From contig NZ_JADOTW010000016.1 in NCBI RefSeq assembly GCF_015645095.1, positions 35,051 through 99,050 on the forward strand: a stretch of DNA of 64,000 bases. The letters run 5' to 3'. The notes beneath the pieces were generated by a model. The model worked only from the letters and a program-made list of their open reading frames with translations. It had not been told where the DNA came from and ran no database searches. Of the stretch, positions 25,546 to 33,573 are shown in pieces; positions within the stretch are counted from its first letter, which is position 1; the number at the start of each line of letters is the position of its first letter. Source of the DNA: Halomonas sp. 328 (GTDB taxonomy: Bacteria; Pseudomonadota; Gammaproteobacteria; Pseudomonadales; Halomonadaceae). The translations under genes and the position numbers were made by a program.

Positions 25546-25866
25546 ATGGCCTACCTCTATCTGGCCCTGGCAATCATCGCCGAAGTGGCCGCCACCAGCG
25601 CCCTCAAGGCCTCCCAGCAATTTACCCGCCTGGGCCCCAGCCTGATCGTGGTGGGCGGCTATGCCGCGGCCTTCTACCTGTTGACCCTGGTGCTGCGCAC
25701 CATCCCGGTGGGCATCGCCTACGCCTTCTGGGCCGGCCTGGGGATCGTCCTGGTCACCCTGGTGGCCATGCTGATCTACGGCCAGAAACCCGATTTCCCC
25801 GCCATCCTGGGCATCCTGCTGATCGTCACCGGGGTGGTGGTGATCCAGGCCTTCTCCAAGATGTAG
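25546..25866 (+). CDS. Small multidrug resistance (SMR) family transporter
   Basis: A 106-aa four-helix membrane protein. The essential helix-1 glutamate is in IIAEVAATSALKAS (Glu13), and AYAFWAGLGIVLV is the typical loop/helix-3 motif. EmrE/SugE members export quaternary cations or guanidinium by proton exchange. Start ATG with AAGGAG upstream. Confidence 0.9.
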   Translation: MAYLYLALAIIAEVAATSALKASQQFTRLGPSLIVVGGYAAAFYLLTLVLRTIPVGIAYAFWAGLGIVLVTLVAMLIYGQKPDFPAILGILLIVTGVVVIQAFSKM

Positions 25867-25898
25867 CCTTCACGCCCGATCTTCGCGGAATTTTGCTT

Positions 25899-27335
25899 AT
25901 GCTGCGTTCAACTGCCTTGTTCCTTACGCTTCTTCTGCCTCTGCCGGCCCTGGCGGAAGGCTTCGACCACCTGGCCGGCCTGATGGAGCGCGGTTTCGCC
26001 GTGGGGGCCGAGGCTCGGCTGTTGGGGGATGGTGCCGCCCCCGGCGAACTGCTCGGCGAGATCGAACCGCGTCGCCAGCTGTCGCCGGCCTCGGTCTCCA
26101 AGGCCTACCTCTCCGCGGCGGCGCTGAGCGAGTGGGGGCCCCAGCATCGCTTCAGCACCCGACTGGTGGGCACCGGCAGCCTGGACGAGGCCGGCGTCCT
26201 GCAGGGCGACCTGATCCTCGACGGCAGCGGTGACCCGGGCCTGGTGGCCGAGGACCTGTGGAAGCTGGTGCAGGGCCTGCGCCAGCGTGGCGTCACCGCC
26301 ATCGCCGGCGGGCTCGAGGTCAGCCAGTGGCGCTTCGGTCCGGTGGCCTGCGTCACCACCGATCGCTGCCAGGCCCGCCAGCGTTCCGCCAATGCCTACA
26401 GCGCCGGGCTCTCCTCGGCGGGGGTCAACCACGGCAGCTGGTGCCTGTCGATCCGCCCGGGGCGGGTCGGGCAGGCGGCCCAGGCGGCGAGCTGCGATAC
26501 CGCCGAGCCCCTGCTGCCCCTGGATAACCGCATCGACACCGTGGCCGCCGGCGGCGGCACCGAGTTCAGCGTCGAGCGGGCCGGGGAGGCGGGCAGCGAA
26601 CGGCTGATCCTGCGCGGCCGCATCGCCGTCGATGCCGCACCCCACCAGGTGCATCGGGCCAGCGCCGACCCGGCCTGGCAGACCGCTCAGACCCTGGGGG
26701 CCCTGCTGGTCCAGGCGGGGATCCCCTTCGACGGCGCGCCGCGGGTCAGCGAGGCCCCGCCGCCGGCCGAGGCCCGGGAACTGGCCGTGGTGGCGGGGCG
26801 CTCCCTGCATGAGCTGCTGCTGGGGGTGATGCACTATTCCAACAATTACATGGCCGACGTGCTGACCCTGGGGCTCGCCGAGGGTAGCCAGGACCTGCCG
26901 GCGGCCGGTGCCACCCTGGCCGCCTTCGCCGAGGGGCTGCCCAACCACGGCCCCTTGACCCTGGACAGCGGCAGTGGCCTGACCACCACCAACCGCACCA
27001 GCGCCGCCGGGGTCAATGTGCTGCTCGAGCACATGTACCGCCAGCCGGCGCTCTTCCCCAGCTTCGTCGCTGGCCTGCAGTCGCCGGCCACCGGGGTGAT
27101 GCGTTTCATCCGCCGCGGCGGCGACACCTTCCAGCACCATGTGATGCTCAAGACCGGCACCCTCAACCAGCCCTTCGCGGTGCGTGCCGTGGGCGGCTAC
27201 TTCCGCACCGCCAGCGGCCGCTGGGGGGTCTTCACGGTGCTGGTCAACGGTAGCGGCACTACCCCCTACCTGAGTTGGCCCGAGGTGCTCGATCCCCTCT
27301 CCCGGGACCTGGAAGCGATGATTCAGTCGCGCTGA
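25899..27335 (+). CDS. dacB: D-alanyl-D-alanine carboxypeptidase/endopeptidase (PBP4, DacB)
   Basis: Periplasmic peptidoglycan hydrolase, peptidase family S13, 478 aa. A signal peptide (LRSTALFLTLLLPLPALAEG) precedes the catalytic motifs: SxxK as SPASVSK near residue 65, SxN as YSNNYMAD near 314 and KTG as LKTGTLNQ near 418. The long insert between motifs 1 and 2 is normal for this family, with a CVTTDRC disulfide candidate. I start at the ATG at 25899. Its end overlaps the end of convergent catR by 13 bases. Confidence 0.92.
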   Translation: MLRSTALFLTLLLPLPALAEGFDHLAGLMERGFAVGAEARLLGDGAAPGELLGEIEPRRQLSPASVSKAYLSAAALSEWGPQHRFSTRLVGTGSLDEAGVLQGDLILDGSGDPGLVAEDLWKLVQGLRQRGVTAIAGGLEVSQWRFGPVACVTTDRCQARQRSANAYSAGLSSAGVNHGSWCLSIRPGRVGQAAQAASCDTAEPLLPLDNRIDTVAAGGGTEFSVERAGEAGSERLILRGRIAVDAAPHQVHRASADPAWQTAQTLGALLVQAGIPFDGAPRVSEAPPPAEARELAVVAGRSLHELLLGVMHYSNNYMADVLTLGLAEGSQDLPAAGATLAAFAEGLPNHGPLTLDSGSGLTTTNRTSAAGVNVLLEHMYRQPALFPSFVAGLQSPATGVMRFIRRGGDTFQHHVMLKTGTLNQPFAVRAVGGYFRTASGRWGVFTVLVNGSGTTPYLSWPEVLDPLSRDLEAMIQSR

Positions 27336-28198
27336 GCCAGGATGGCGTCCACCTCGCGCATCAGCGGGGTGTCCGCCTCGCCCTTGCGACGGCTGCAGAT
27401 CACCGGGGTGGTGAGGCTGGCATCCGCCAGGGGCACATAGCCGATGCCCTGGCGCTGCACGTTGCGGACCTGTTCCGGCACCAGGGTGATGCCCAGGTTG
27501 GAGGCCACCAGCCCCAGGGCCGTCTGCAGCTCGTTGGTCTCCTGTACCACCCGGATCTTGAGGCCGCGGCGATGGAAGAGCCCCTGCACCATGTCCGCCA
27601 GGCTGGGGCGGGGCCGCGCCGGAAAGAGAATCAAGGGGTAGCGGGCCAGCTCCTCCAGGCTGGGCCGGGTGCCCTCCAGGGGGTGGCCCGTGGGCAGCGC
27701 CGCCAGCAGCGGCTCGTCGAAAAGCACCCGCTGCTCCACGTCCGGGTCGTCCACCCGCAGGCGGCCGAAGCCGATATCGATGCGTCCCGCCTTGAGGGCC
27801 TGGATCTGCTGCACCGTGGTCAGCTCCACCAGGCTCAGCTCCGCCTTATCCTTTTGTCGTAGCTCCCGGGCCAGCAGGGGCAGCTGCCCATAGAACACCG
27901 AGGGCACGAAGCCGATGGCGAACAGCGGACGCTGGCTGCGCTCCATGCGGCGAATGGTGGCGACACTGGTTTCCACCTTGTCGAGGATCTGCCGGGCATG
28001 CTCGTAGAAGACCTGGCCGGTGGCGGTCAGGGCCAATCCCTGGGGGCCGCGCTGAAACAGTCGGCTGCCCAGCTCCTCCTCCAGGGCCTTGATCTGCCGG
28101 GAGAGTGGCGGTTGGGTCATGTGCAGCCGCTGGGCCGCCCGGGTGAGGTTGAGCTCTTCGGCCACCAGGCAGAAGAGGCGCAGGTGTCGCAGTTCCAT
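27323..28198 (-). CDS. catR: LysR-type regulator of catechol ortho-cleavage genes (CatR/CatM-like)
   Basis: A 291-aa LysR regulator: helix-turn-helix near residues 18-40 (LTRAAQRLHMTQPPLSRQIKALE), then an effector domain with GFVPSVFYGQLP and IGFGRLRVDDPDV, both typical of CatR/BenM/CatM proteins that sense cis,cis-muconate. It lies divergent to catB, the classic arrangement. Two ATGs are adjacent; the second (28198) has AGGAGG at a workable distance and gives MELRHLRLF as in relatives. The ribosome site is inside a palindrome, so the regulator may repress its own synthesis. Confidence 0.88.
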   Translation of the reverse strand: MELRHLRLFCLVAEELNLTRAAQRLHMTQPPLSRQIKALEEELGSRLFQRGPQGLALTATGQVFYEHARQILDKVETSVATIRRMERSQRPLFAIGFVPSVFYGQLPLLARELRQKDKAELSLVELTTVQQIQALKAGRIDIGFGRLRVDDPDVEQRVLFDEPLLAALPTGHPLEGTRPSLEELARYPLILFPARPRPSLADMVQGLFHRRGLKIRVVQETNELQTALGLVASNLGITLVPEQVRNVQRQGIGYVPLADASLTTPVICSRRKGEADTPLMREVDAILAQRD

Positions 28199-28301
28199 CA
28201 TACCTCCTGAGGTATGGCAGGGTTTCCAAACGATATTGGTCCGAGGCGATAAAGGCAATCACACTGAAGGCGTTCCAGTGATCCCCGAGGTGCTCCCCGC
28301 C
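28199..28301. promoter_or_regulatory. catR-catB divergent control region
   Basis: CATACCTC-CT-GAGGTATG (28199-28216) is a perfect dyad with the ATAC...GTAT ends of LysR boxes, though its spacer is 8 rather than 7, and it covers the catR ribosome site. A second dyad CCAA-N6-TTGG (28226-28239) lies toward catB. CatR-type regulators use two adjacent sites like these. Confidence 0.5.
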
Positions 28302-29420
28302 ATGTCTGCCGTTATCCAGTCCATCGATACCCTGCTGGTCGACCTGCCGACCATTCGTCCCCACCAGCTCTCCATGACCACCATGGCCTGCCAGACCCTG
28401 GTCATCGTGCGCCTGCGCGACAGCGATGGCATCGAGGGCCTGGGGGAGGGCACCACCATCGGTGGCCTGGCCTATGGTGCGGAGAGTCCGGAGAGCATCA
28501 AGCGCAACATCGACGCCTACCTGGCGCCCCTGCTGATCGGTCAGGAGGCCGGCAATATCAATGCGTTGCGTGCCCGTCTGGCGCGTCATGCCCGGGGCAA
28601 CATGATCGCCAAGTCGGCGCTGGAGACCGCCCTGCTGGATGCCCAGGGCAAGCGCCTGGGGCTGTCGGTGGCACAACTGCTGGGCGGCGCCCGCCAGACT
28701 CACCTGCCGGTGCTCTGGACCCTGGCCAGCGGCGATACCCAGAAGGACATCGACGAGGCCGAGCTGCGCCTGACGCAGCGTCGCCACTGCGACTTCAAGC
28801 TCAAGATCGGCGCCCGCAGCGTTGCCGAGGACGTGGCCCATGTGGCGGCCATCAAGGCGGCGCTGGGGGATCGCGCCAGCGTGCGGGTCGACGTCAACCA
28901 GGCCTGGGACGAGTCCAGCGCCGTGCGCGGCATCCATGCCCTCCAGGAGGCGGGGATTGAGCTGATCGAACAGGCCATTCCGGCCCGGGAGCATGCCGGC
29001 CTGATTCGCCTGGCCAAGCGTTTCCGGGTGCCCATGCTGGCCGACGAAGCGGTGCAGGACGCCCGGGACGGCCTCGATTTGGTCGGCGCCGGATTCAGCG
29101 GCGCCTTCGCCCTGAAGATCGCCAAGGCCGGCGGCCCCCTGGGGGCCATCGAGCTGGGCCGACTGGCCCAGACCGCCGGGATCGGCCTCTACGGCGGCAC
29201 CCTGCTGGAGGGCACCATCGGCAGCGTGGCCTCCCTGCACGCCTGGGCCACCCTGGGCGAGATGGCCTGGGGCACCGAGATGTTCGGACCGCTGCTGCTC
29301 AAGGACGATATCGTCGCCGAGCCGCTCAACTACCATGAGTTCGGTGTCGACCTGCCCACCGGCCCGGGCCTGGGCATCAGCCTCGACGAAGACAAGCTGG
29401 CCCACTATTCGCGCAAGTAA
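28302..29420 (+). CDS. catB: Muconate cycloisomerase CatB
   Basis: Converts cis,cis-muconate to muconolactone. A 372-aa enolase-superfamily enzyme: the catalytic Lys pair is in FKLKIG (Lys166, Lys168), metal ligands are in VDVNQAW (Asp), LIEQAIP (Glu) and ADEAVQ (Asp-Glu). The N-terminus IDTLLVDLPTIRPHQLSMTTM is typical of CatB. I start at the ATG at 28302; GAGG is 11 bases upstream. catC follows after a hairpin. Confidence 0.95.
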   Translation: MSAVIQSIDTLLVDLPTIRPHQLSMTTMACQTLVIVRLRDSDGIEGLGEGTTIGGLAYGAESPESIKRNIDAYLAPLLIGQEAGNINALRARLARHARGNMIAKSALETALLDAQGKRLGLSVAQLLGGARQTHLPVLWTLASGDTQKDIDEAELRLTQRRHCDFKLKIGARSVAEDVAHVAAIKAALGDRASVRVDVNQAWDESSAVRGIHALQEAGIELIEQAIPAREHAGLIRLAKRFRVPMLADEAVQDARDGLDLVGAGFSGAFALKIAKAGGPLGAIELGRLAQTAGIGLYGGTLLEGTIGSVASLHAWATLGEMAWGTEMFGPLLLKDDIVAEPLNYHEFGVDLPTGPGLGISLDEDKLAHYSRK

Positions 29421-29426
29421 CGCCCC

Positions 29427-29464
29427 CTGATGGAGGCCGCCGGCAGGCTGGCGGCCTCCATCAG
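29427..29464. terminator. Strong 15-bp hairpin between catB and catC
   Basis: CTGATGGAGGCCGCC (29427-29441) pairs perfectly with GGCGGCCTCCATCAG (29450-29464) around an 8-base loop. No T tract follows, so it is more likely an mRNA-stabilising or processing element than a full terminator. Confidence 0.6.
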
Positions 29465-29498
29465 CGTGATATCGATCTAACGTTCAAGGAGAGTCCGC

Positions 29499-29789
29499 AT
29501 GCTGTTTCAGGTGGAAATGACCGTCAAGCTGCCCCCCGAGATGCCCGCCGAGCAGGCCGCCGAAATCAAGGCCACCGAGAAGGCCTATGCCCAGGAGCTG
29601 CAGCGCCGCGGCAAGTGGCGCCACCTCTGGCGGGTGGCCGGCAGCTACGCCAATGTCAGCATCTTCGACGTGGAGGACAACGCCGAGCTCCAGGAGATCA
29701 TCTCCAACCTGCCGCTGTTCCCGTATATGGAGATCGCGGTCAAGCCGCTGTGCCGCCATCCGTCCTCGATCCGCGACGACGATAGCTGA
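29499..29789 (+). CDS. catC: Muconolactone delta-isomerase CatC
   Basis: Converts muconolactone to 3-oxoadipate enol-lactone. The 96-aa length is exact for the family. Conserved parts include MLFQVEMTVKLP at the start, GKWRHLWRVAGSYANVSIFDV and LPLFPYMEIAVKPLCRHPSS. Ribosome site AAGGAGAG. Its product is consumed by PcaD, encoded about 20 kb away in this window. Confidence 0.96.
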   Translation: MLFQVEMTVKLPPEMPAEQAAEIKATEKAYAQELQRRGKWRHLWRVAGSYANVSIFDVEDNAELQEIISNLPLFPYMEIAVKPLCRHPSSIRDDDS

Positions 29790-29818
29790 TCGCTGGCTGA
29801 CGGACGATGCCCCACATG

Positions 29819-29846
29819 ACGCGGCCCGCCAATCGGCGGGCCGCGT
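29819..29846. terminator. Bidirectional terminator between catC and dmpR
   Basis: A 12-bp perfect stem ACGCGGCCCGCC / GGCGGGCCGCGT with loop AATC, then TATT; it separates two convergent genes. Confidence 0.75.
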
Positions 29847-29877
29847 TATTGCTGTGGATAGTCACGGACAGGCGCGG

Positions 29878-31602
29878 CTACAGCATTCCCCCTTTCTTGA
29901 GGCGATAGTCCAGCGCCGCCCGGCTCATGCCCAGGCGCCGGGCCGCCGCCGAGACATTGCTGCCCGCCTCGCGGTAGGCCTGTTCCAGCAGGGCCTCTTC
30001 CAGGGCATCCAGCGAGATGCCGCCATCCAGGATCGATTGGCACAGGGCGGCGAGGCGAGTCGTTGCCTCGCCGCCGGTCTCATCGAGTGCCGAGGTGAGC
30101 TGGCCTCCGGGGCCGAGCACCTGGCCCCGGGTGGACAGGGGTTGCTGGCCAAACAGGGCCTGTTCGTTGATGGAGTTGCCGTCGCCGGCCAGGATCACGC
30201 CCCGCTCGATCAGGTTCTGCAGCTCGCGGATATTGCCCGGCCAGGGGTGGGCTCGCAGCATGGCCATGGCCTGGTCACTGAAGCCCAGGGTCTTGACGTG
30301 GTAGTGACACTCGAAACGCGCCAGGAAGTGCTCGGCCAGTAGTCGAATGTCATCGCGCCGCTCCCGCAGCGGCGGGATCATCACCGGGTAGGCGTTCAGG
30401 CGGTAGAAGAGGTCGGCCCGGAAACGGCCATCCTGCACTCGCTCCATCAGGTCGCCATGGGTGGCGGCGACGATACGCACATCGATGGCGTAGCTCTGCT
30501 GGCCGCCGACCCGCTCGATCTGTTTCTCCTGGAGGGCGCGCAGCAGGGCGGCCTGGGCCCGGGGCGACAGCTCGGCCAGCTCGTCCAGGAAGAGGGTGCC
30601 GCCATGGGCGCGTTCGAAGCGCCCGGCTCGGGACTGCACCGCGCCGGTGTAGGCACCCTTCTCGACCCCGAACAGCTCCGACTCGATCAGGTCCGGAGGA
30701 ATGGCCGCGCAGTTGACCGCCACGAAGGGCCCCTCGGCCCGGTCGCTCTGCTGATGGGCTCGATGGGCCATGATCTCCTTGCCGGAGCCGGTCTCACCGA
30801 GCAGCAGGATCGGCACCTCCGAGCGGGCGGCCCGATCGATCAGATCCAGTGCTCCCAGGAAGGCCGGCGACTGGCCGATGGGGCGATAGTGCTCGTCGCC
30901 CTTGTGGCGGGCGATATCGTCCTCCAGGTAGGCGATGCGCGACTGCAACTCATAGAGCTCGTCGATCAGCGGGTCTTCGCGGAAATGCTCGGCGAAGGTC
31001 GCATGATCCTCCCACTCATGGGCCGGCTTGCCGATGATTCGGCAGCGTGCATCGCCGCGCCCGCGACACTCCACCTCCCGGTACTGGATCTCCTGGCCCA
31101 GGAACTGGCTGGAGTAGGCGCAGGCATAGCCCAGTTGCATCCAGCACACCGGCTCGTCCAGGGCGGACTCCAGCTGTTCGATGATCGCCACCTCATAGGA
31201 GTCCTGCCACTCGAACTCGCCATAGAAGTGGCCCCGGCCGGGGTCGATCTCCAGGGCCAGGGGAATCACCTTGACCAGCCCTCTCAGGGAGTGGAGCTGG
31301 GGGCCGGTCAGGAAACCGTCTTCCACCGACATCTCCTGGCCACGCACGGCCCGGGCCAGCTCGGCATCCTTGAGACCCGAGTGGTAGCCCAGGCGCAAGA
31401 AGAAGCTCTTGGCGCGCTTCAGCCCCAGGGTATGGATGATCTCATGGCGGAAGGCGGCCATGGTCTGTAGCTGCATCAGCAGCATGCGCTGCTCCCCCAG
31501 CCAGATCTGGCCCTCATCGGGGAGAAAGCGCAATTTCTCGAGAATGTCGCGGCTATCCGGGTAGCGGGGAGTTACCCCATCGCTAGGCGTGCTCGTTGTC
31601 AT
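29878..31602 (-). CDS. dmpR: DmpR/MopR-type sigma54 activator of phenol hydroxylase genes
   Basis: A 574-aa activator that binds phenols directly and turns on the sigma54 promoter of the adjacent operon. Domains: N-terminal sensor with V4R (residues about 60-215, including GEFEWQDSYEVAI, MQLGYACAYSSQFLGQEIQYREVEC in two pieces), a linker coiled region, AAA+ domain with GETGSGKE near 267 and GAYTGA near 316 (the Tyr variant of the sigma54 loop), and a Fis-type C-terminal helix-turn-helix NVSAAARRLGMSRAALDYRLKK. Length fits DmpR (about 563). The ribosome site is weak; I use the ATG at 31602. Divergent from dmpK. Confidence 0.92.
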   Translation of the reverse strand: MTTSTPSDGVTPRYPDSRDILEKLRFLPDEGQIWLGEQRMLLMQLQTMAAFRHEIIHTLGLKRAKSFFLRLGYHSGLKDAELARAVRGQEMSVEDGFLTGPQLHSLRGLVKVIPLALEIDPGRGHFYGEFEWQDSYEVAIIEQLESALDEPVCWMQLGYACAYSSQFLGQEIQYREVECRGRGDARCRIIGKPAHEWEDHATFAEHFREDPLIDELYELQSRIAYLEDDIARHKGDEHYRPIGQSPAFLGALDLIDRAARSEVPILLLGETGSGKEIMAHRAHQQSDRAEGPFVAVNCAAIPPDLIESELFGVEKGAYTGAVQSRAGRFERAHGGTLFLDELAELSPRAQAALLRALQEKQIERVGGQQSYAIDVRIVAATHGDLMERVQDGRFRADLFYRLNAYPVMIPPLRERRDDIRLLAEHFLARFECHYHVKTLGFSDQAMAMLRAHPWPGNIRELQNLIERGVILAGDGNSINEQALFGQQPLSTRGQVLGPGGQLTSALDETGGEATTRLAALCQSILDGGISLDALEEALLEQAYREAGSNVSAAARRLGMSRAALDYRLKKGGML

Positions 31603-31754
31603 GGCATCACGGGGTCGTTTTTTTAATCTTGTGTATTGTACTTTTGTCGAGGTTTCGGCAAAAAAGATCCTCTTATCAACACCGACAGCATACGGCGCCT
31701 TAGCCACTCTCTTCCAGTCTCCTTTGTCGGCATTCTTCTGCCTCGATGGCGGCG

Positions 31755-31796
31755 TTTCATCATATGCAAAAGCTGCGACGCAGCAATTGATGATTT
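31755..31796. promoter_or_regulatory. Two candidate DmpR upstream activating sites
   Basis: TTTCATCATATGCAAA (31755-31770) has a CATATG core and GCAGCAATTGATGATTT (31780-31796) a CAATTG core; their TCATCA/TGATGA flanks are related in opposite orientation. They lie about 130-155 bases before the expected start site, the position used by DmpR/XylR UAS pairs. Confidence 0.5.
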
Positions 31797-31890
31797 CCTC
31801 GATTCTCGCCGCCAGGCCTATCCCTCATGCCCTGTCGGAAGCCAAGATAACTATTTGTTTATAAATTGTTTTTTTTGATATTCGCCAAGC

Positions 31891-31906
31891 TGGCATGGGC
31901 CTTGTA
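31891..31906 (+). promoter_or_regulatory. Sigma54 (-24/-12) promoter of the phenol hydroxylase operon
   Basis: TGGCATGGGCCTTGTA matches the sigma54 consensus TGGCACG-N4-TTGCW with only two changes, at the right spacing. It is 35 bases before dmpK, just after an A/T-rich stretch, and next to a sigma54 activator gene. Confidence 0.85.
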
Positions 31907-31940
31907 ACGGTAAGGGGGAAACTCACCCGGAGGTGAACCC

Positions 31941-32180
31941 ATGTCCCAGTCGGCCATCCCCCGCACCCTGAAGCGCTATGTCCGAGTGCGGGAGAGAAGC
32001 GAACGTTTCATCGAATTCGACTTCGCCATCGAGAACCCGGAGCTGTTCGTCGAACTGATCATGCCGCCCCAGGCCTTCGAGGAGTTCTGTGCTCGAAATG
32101 ACGTCACCTTTATGAGCGATGAACAGGCCAAGGCCGTCGATATCCAGATGGAAAAGTGGCGCTATAGCGTCAGCCAATAG
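31941..32180 (+). CDS. dmpK: Phenol hydroxylase accessory subunit DmpK
   Basis: First gene of the six-gene phenol hydroxylase operon. The 79-aa protein (KRYVRVRERSERFIEFDFAIENP, then ELIMPPQAFEEFC) is the small DmpK/PhK component, not needed for turnover in vitro but thought to help assemble active DmpLN, possibly iron insertion. The ribosome site is CCGGAGG. Confidence 0.93.
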   Translation: MSQSAIPRTLKRYVRVRERSERFIEFDFAIENPELFVELIMPPQAFEEFCARNDVTFMSDEQAKAVDIQMEKWRYSVSQ

Positions 32181-32230
32181 CCCACAAAAACGTCGGTCAC
32201 CATCGCACAATAATAAACGAGGAGTCCCCT

Positions 32231-33217
32231 ATGAGTGTCGAGATCAAGACGGCGGAAATTACCCCGGTTCGCCAGACCTACGGCCACACCAAGCGACGCT
32301 TCGGCGACAAGCCGGCGACCCGTTATCAGGAAGCCAGCTTCGATATCCAGCCCACCACCAACTTCCACTATCGGCCGATGTTCGACGAGCACCACGAGCT
32401 CTACGACACCGGCTACACCCTGCTGACCATGGAAGACTGGTACGCCTTCAGCGACCCCCGCCAGTTCTATTATGGCGCCTGGGTAGCGGCCCGCGCCAAG
32501 CTCCAGGAGAGCACCGAGACCAACTTCGCCTTCTTCGAGAAGCGCGACCTGGGCAACCGCCTGAGTGACGAGGCGCGCCGGCTGGTGACCCGCTGCCTGC
32601 TGCCCCTGCGCCATGCGGAGCTGGGCGCCAACATGAACAACGTGGGCATCGCCGCCAATGCCTACGGCACCACCCTGAGCCAGGCCCATATGTACCACGG
32701 CATGGATCGTCTCGCCGTGGCCCAGTACCTCTCCCGCATCGGCCTGCTGATCGACGACACCCCCGGGCTGCTGCTGGCCGAGGCCAAGAGCCTGTGGATG
32801 GACGACCCCGCCTGGCAGGGGGTGCGCCGCTACGTGGAGGACAGCCTGGTGGTGGAGGACTGGGCGGAACTCTCCCTGGCTCAGAACCTGATCTTCGACG
32901 GCCTGCTCTACCCCTTCCTGCTGGAGTCCCTGGACGAGCGCCTGCTCGACATCGGCGGCGGCGATATCGCCATCCTCACCGACTTTATGGGCGACTGGTT
33001 CAAGGATGGCAGCCGCTTCATCGATGCTCTGTTCAAGACCCTGGCCGGCGAGAGCGAGGCCAACCGGACGCAGCTGACCCGCTGGGTCGCCCACTGGCGA
33101 AGCCGTGCCGTCGAGGCGCTGACCCCGGTGGCCATCGAGGCCGGTATCGAGCTCGACGCCGCCCTGGCGGTGCTGGACAAGCGCCTCGCCAAGCTCGGCC
33201 TGCTCGAGACCCACTGA
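32231..33217 (+). CDS. dmpL: Phenol hydroxylase oxygenase beta subunit DmpL
   Basis: Structural subunit of the (alpha-beta-gamma)2 oxygenase that hydroxylates phenol to catechol. The 328-aa protein contains RYQEASFDIQPTTNFHYRP and ARAKLQESTETNFAFFEKR, typical DmpL/TouE-like segments. It has the diiron-monooxygenase helical fold without the iron ligands. Ribosome site ACGAGGAG. It lies 50 bases after dmpK. Confidence 0.94.
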   Translation: MSVEIKTAEITPVRQTYGHTKRRFGDKPATRYQEASFDIQPTTNFHYRPMFDEHHELYDTGYTLLTMEDWYAFSDPRQFYYGAWVAARAKLQESTETNFAFFEKRDLGNRLSDEARRLVTRCLLPLRHAELGANMNNVGIAANAYGTTLSQAHMYHGMDRLAVAQYLSRIGLLIDDTPGLLLAEAKSLWMDDPAWQGVRRYVEDSLVVEDWAELSLAQNLIFDGLLYPFLLESLDERLLDIGGGDIAILTDFMGDWFKDGSRFIDALFKTLAGESEANRTQLTRWVAHWRSRAVEALTPVAIEAGIELDAALAVLDKRLAKLGLLETH

Positions 33218-33247
33218 GCCCCTTCCCCCGAATTCGGAGTCTGCCCC

Positions 33248-33517
33248 ATGTCACGCGTCTTTATCGCCCTGCAGGACAACGAGAACGCCCGCTTTATCGT
33301 CGAGGCCATCAGCGAAGACAACCCCGGTGCCGAGGTCAAGCACAGCCCGGCCATGATCCGGGTCGAGGCCGACGATCGCCTGACCATTCGCCGCGAGACG
33401 GTGGAGGAGAAGCTGGGCCGCGACTGGGATACCCAGGAGCTCCAGGTGGACATGATCAGTATCGGCGGCAACGTCGACGAGGATGACGACAGCTTCACCC
33501 TCTACTGGAACACCTGA
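33248..33517 (+). CDS. dmpM: Phenol hydroxylase effector protein DmpM
   Basis: Cofactor-free regulatory protein (89 aa) of the MmoB/DmpM family; it docks on the oxygenase and gates substrate and oxygen access. Recognisable parts are FIALQDNENARFIVEAI and the C-terminal MISIGGNVDEDDDSFTLYW. Thirty bases separate it from dmpL. Confidence 0.95.
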   Translation: MSRVFIALQDNENARFIVEAISEDNPGAEVKHSPAMIRVEADDRLTIRRETVEEKLGRDWDTQELQVDMISIGGNVDEDDDSFTLYWNT

Positions 33518-33573
33518 ATCCCCGACGACGCCATCACACGCCAGCCAACAATAATGGCGCAGGAGAGTTAGCC

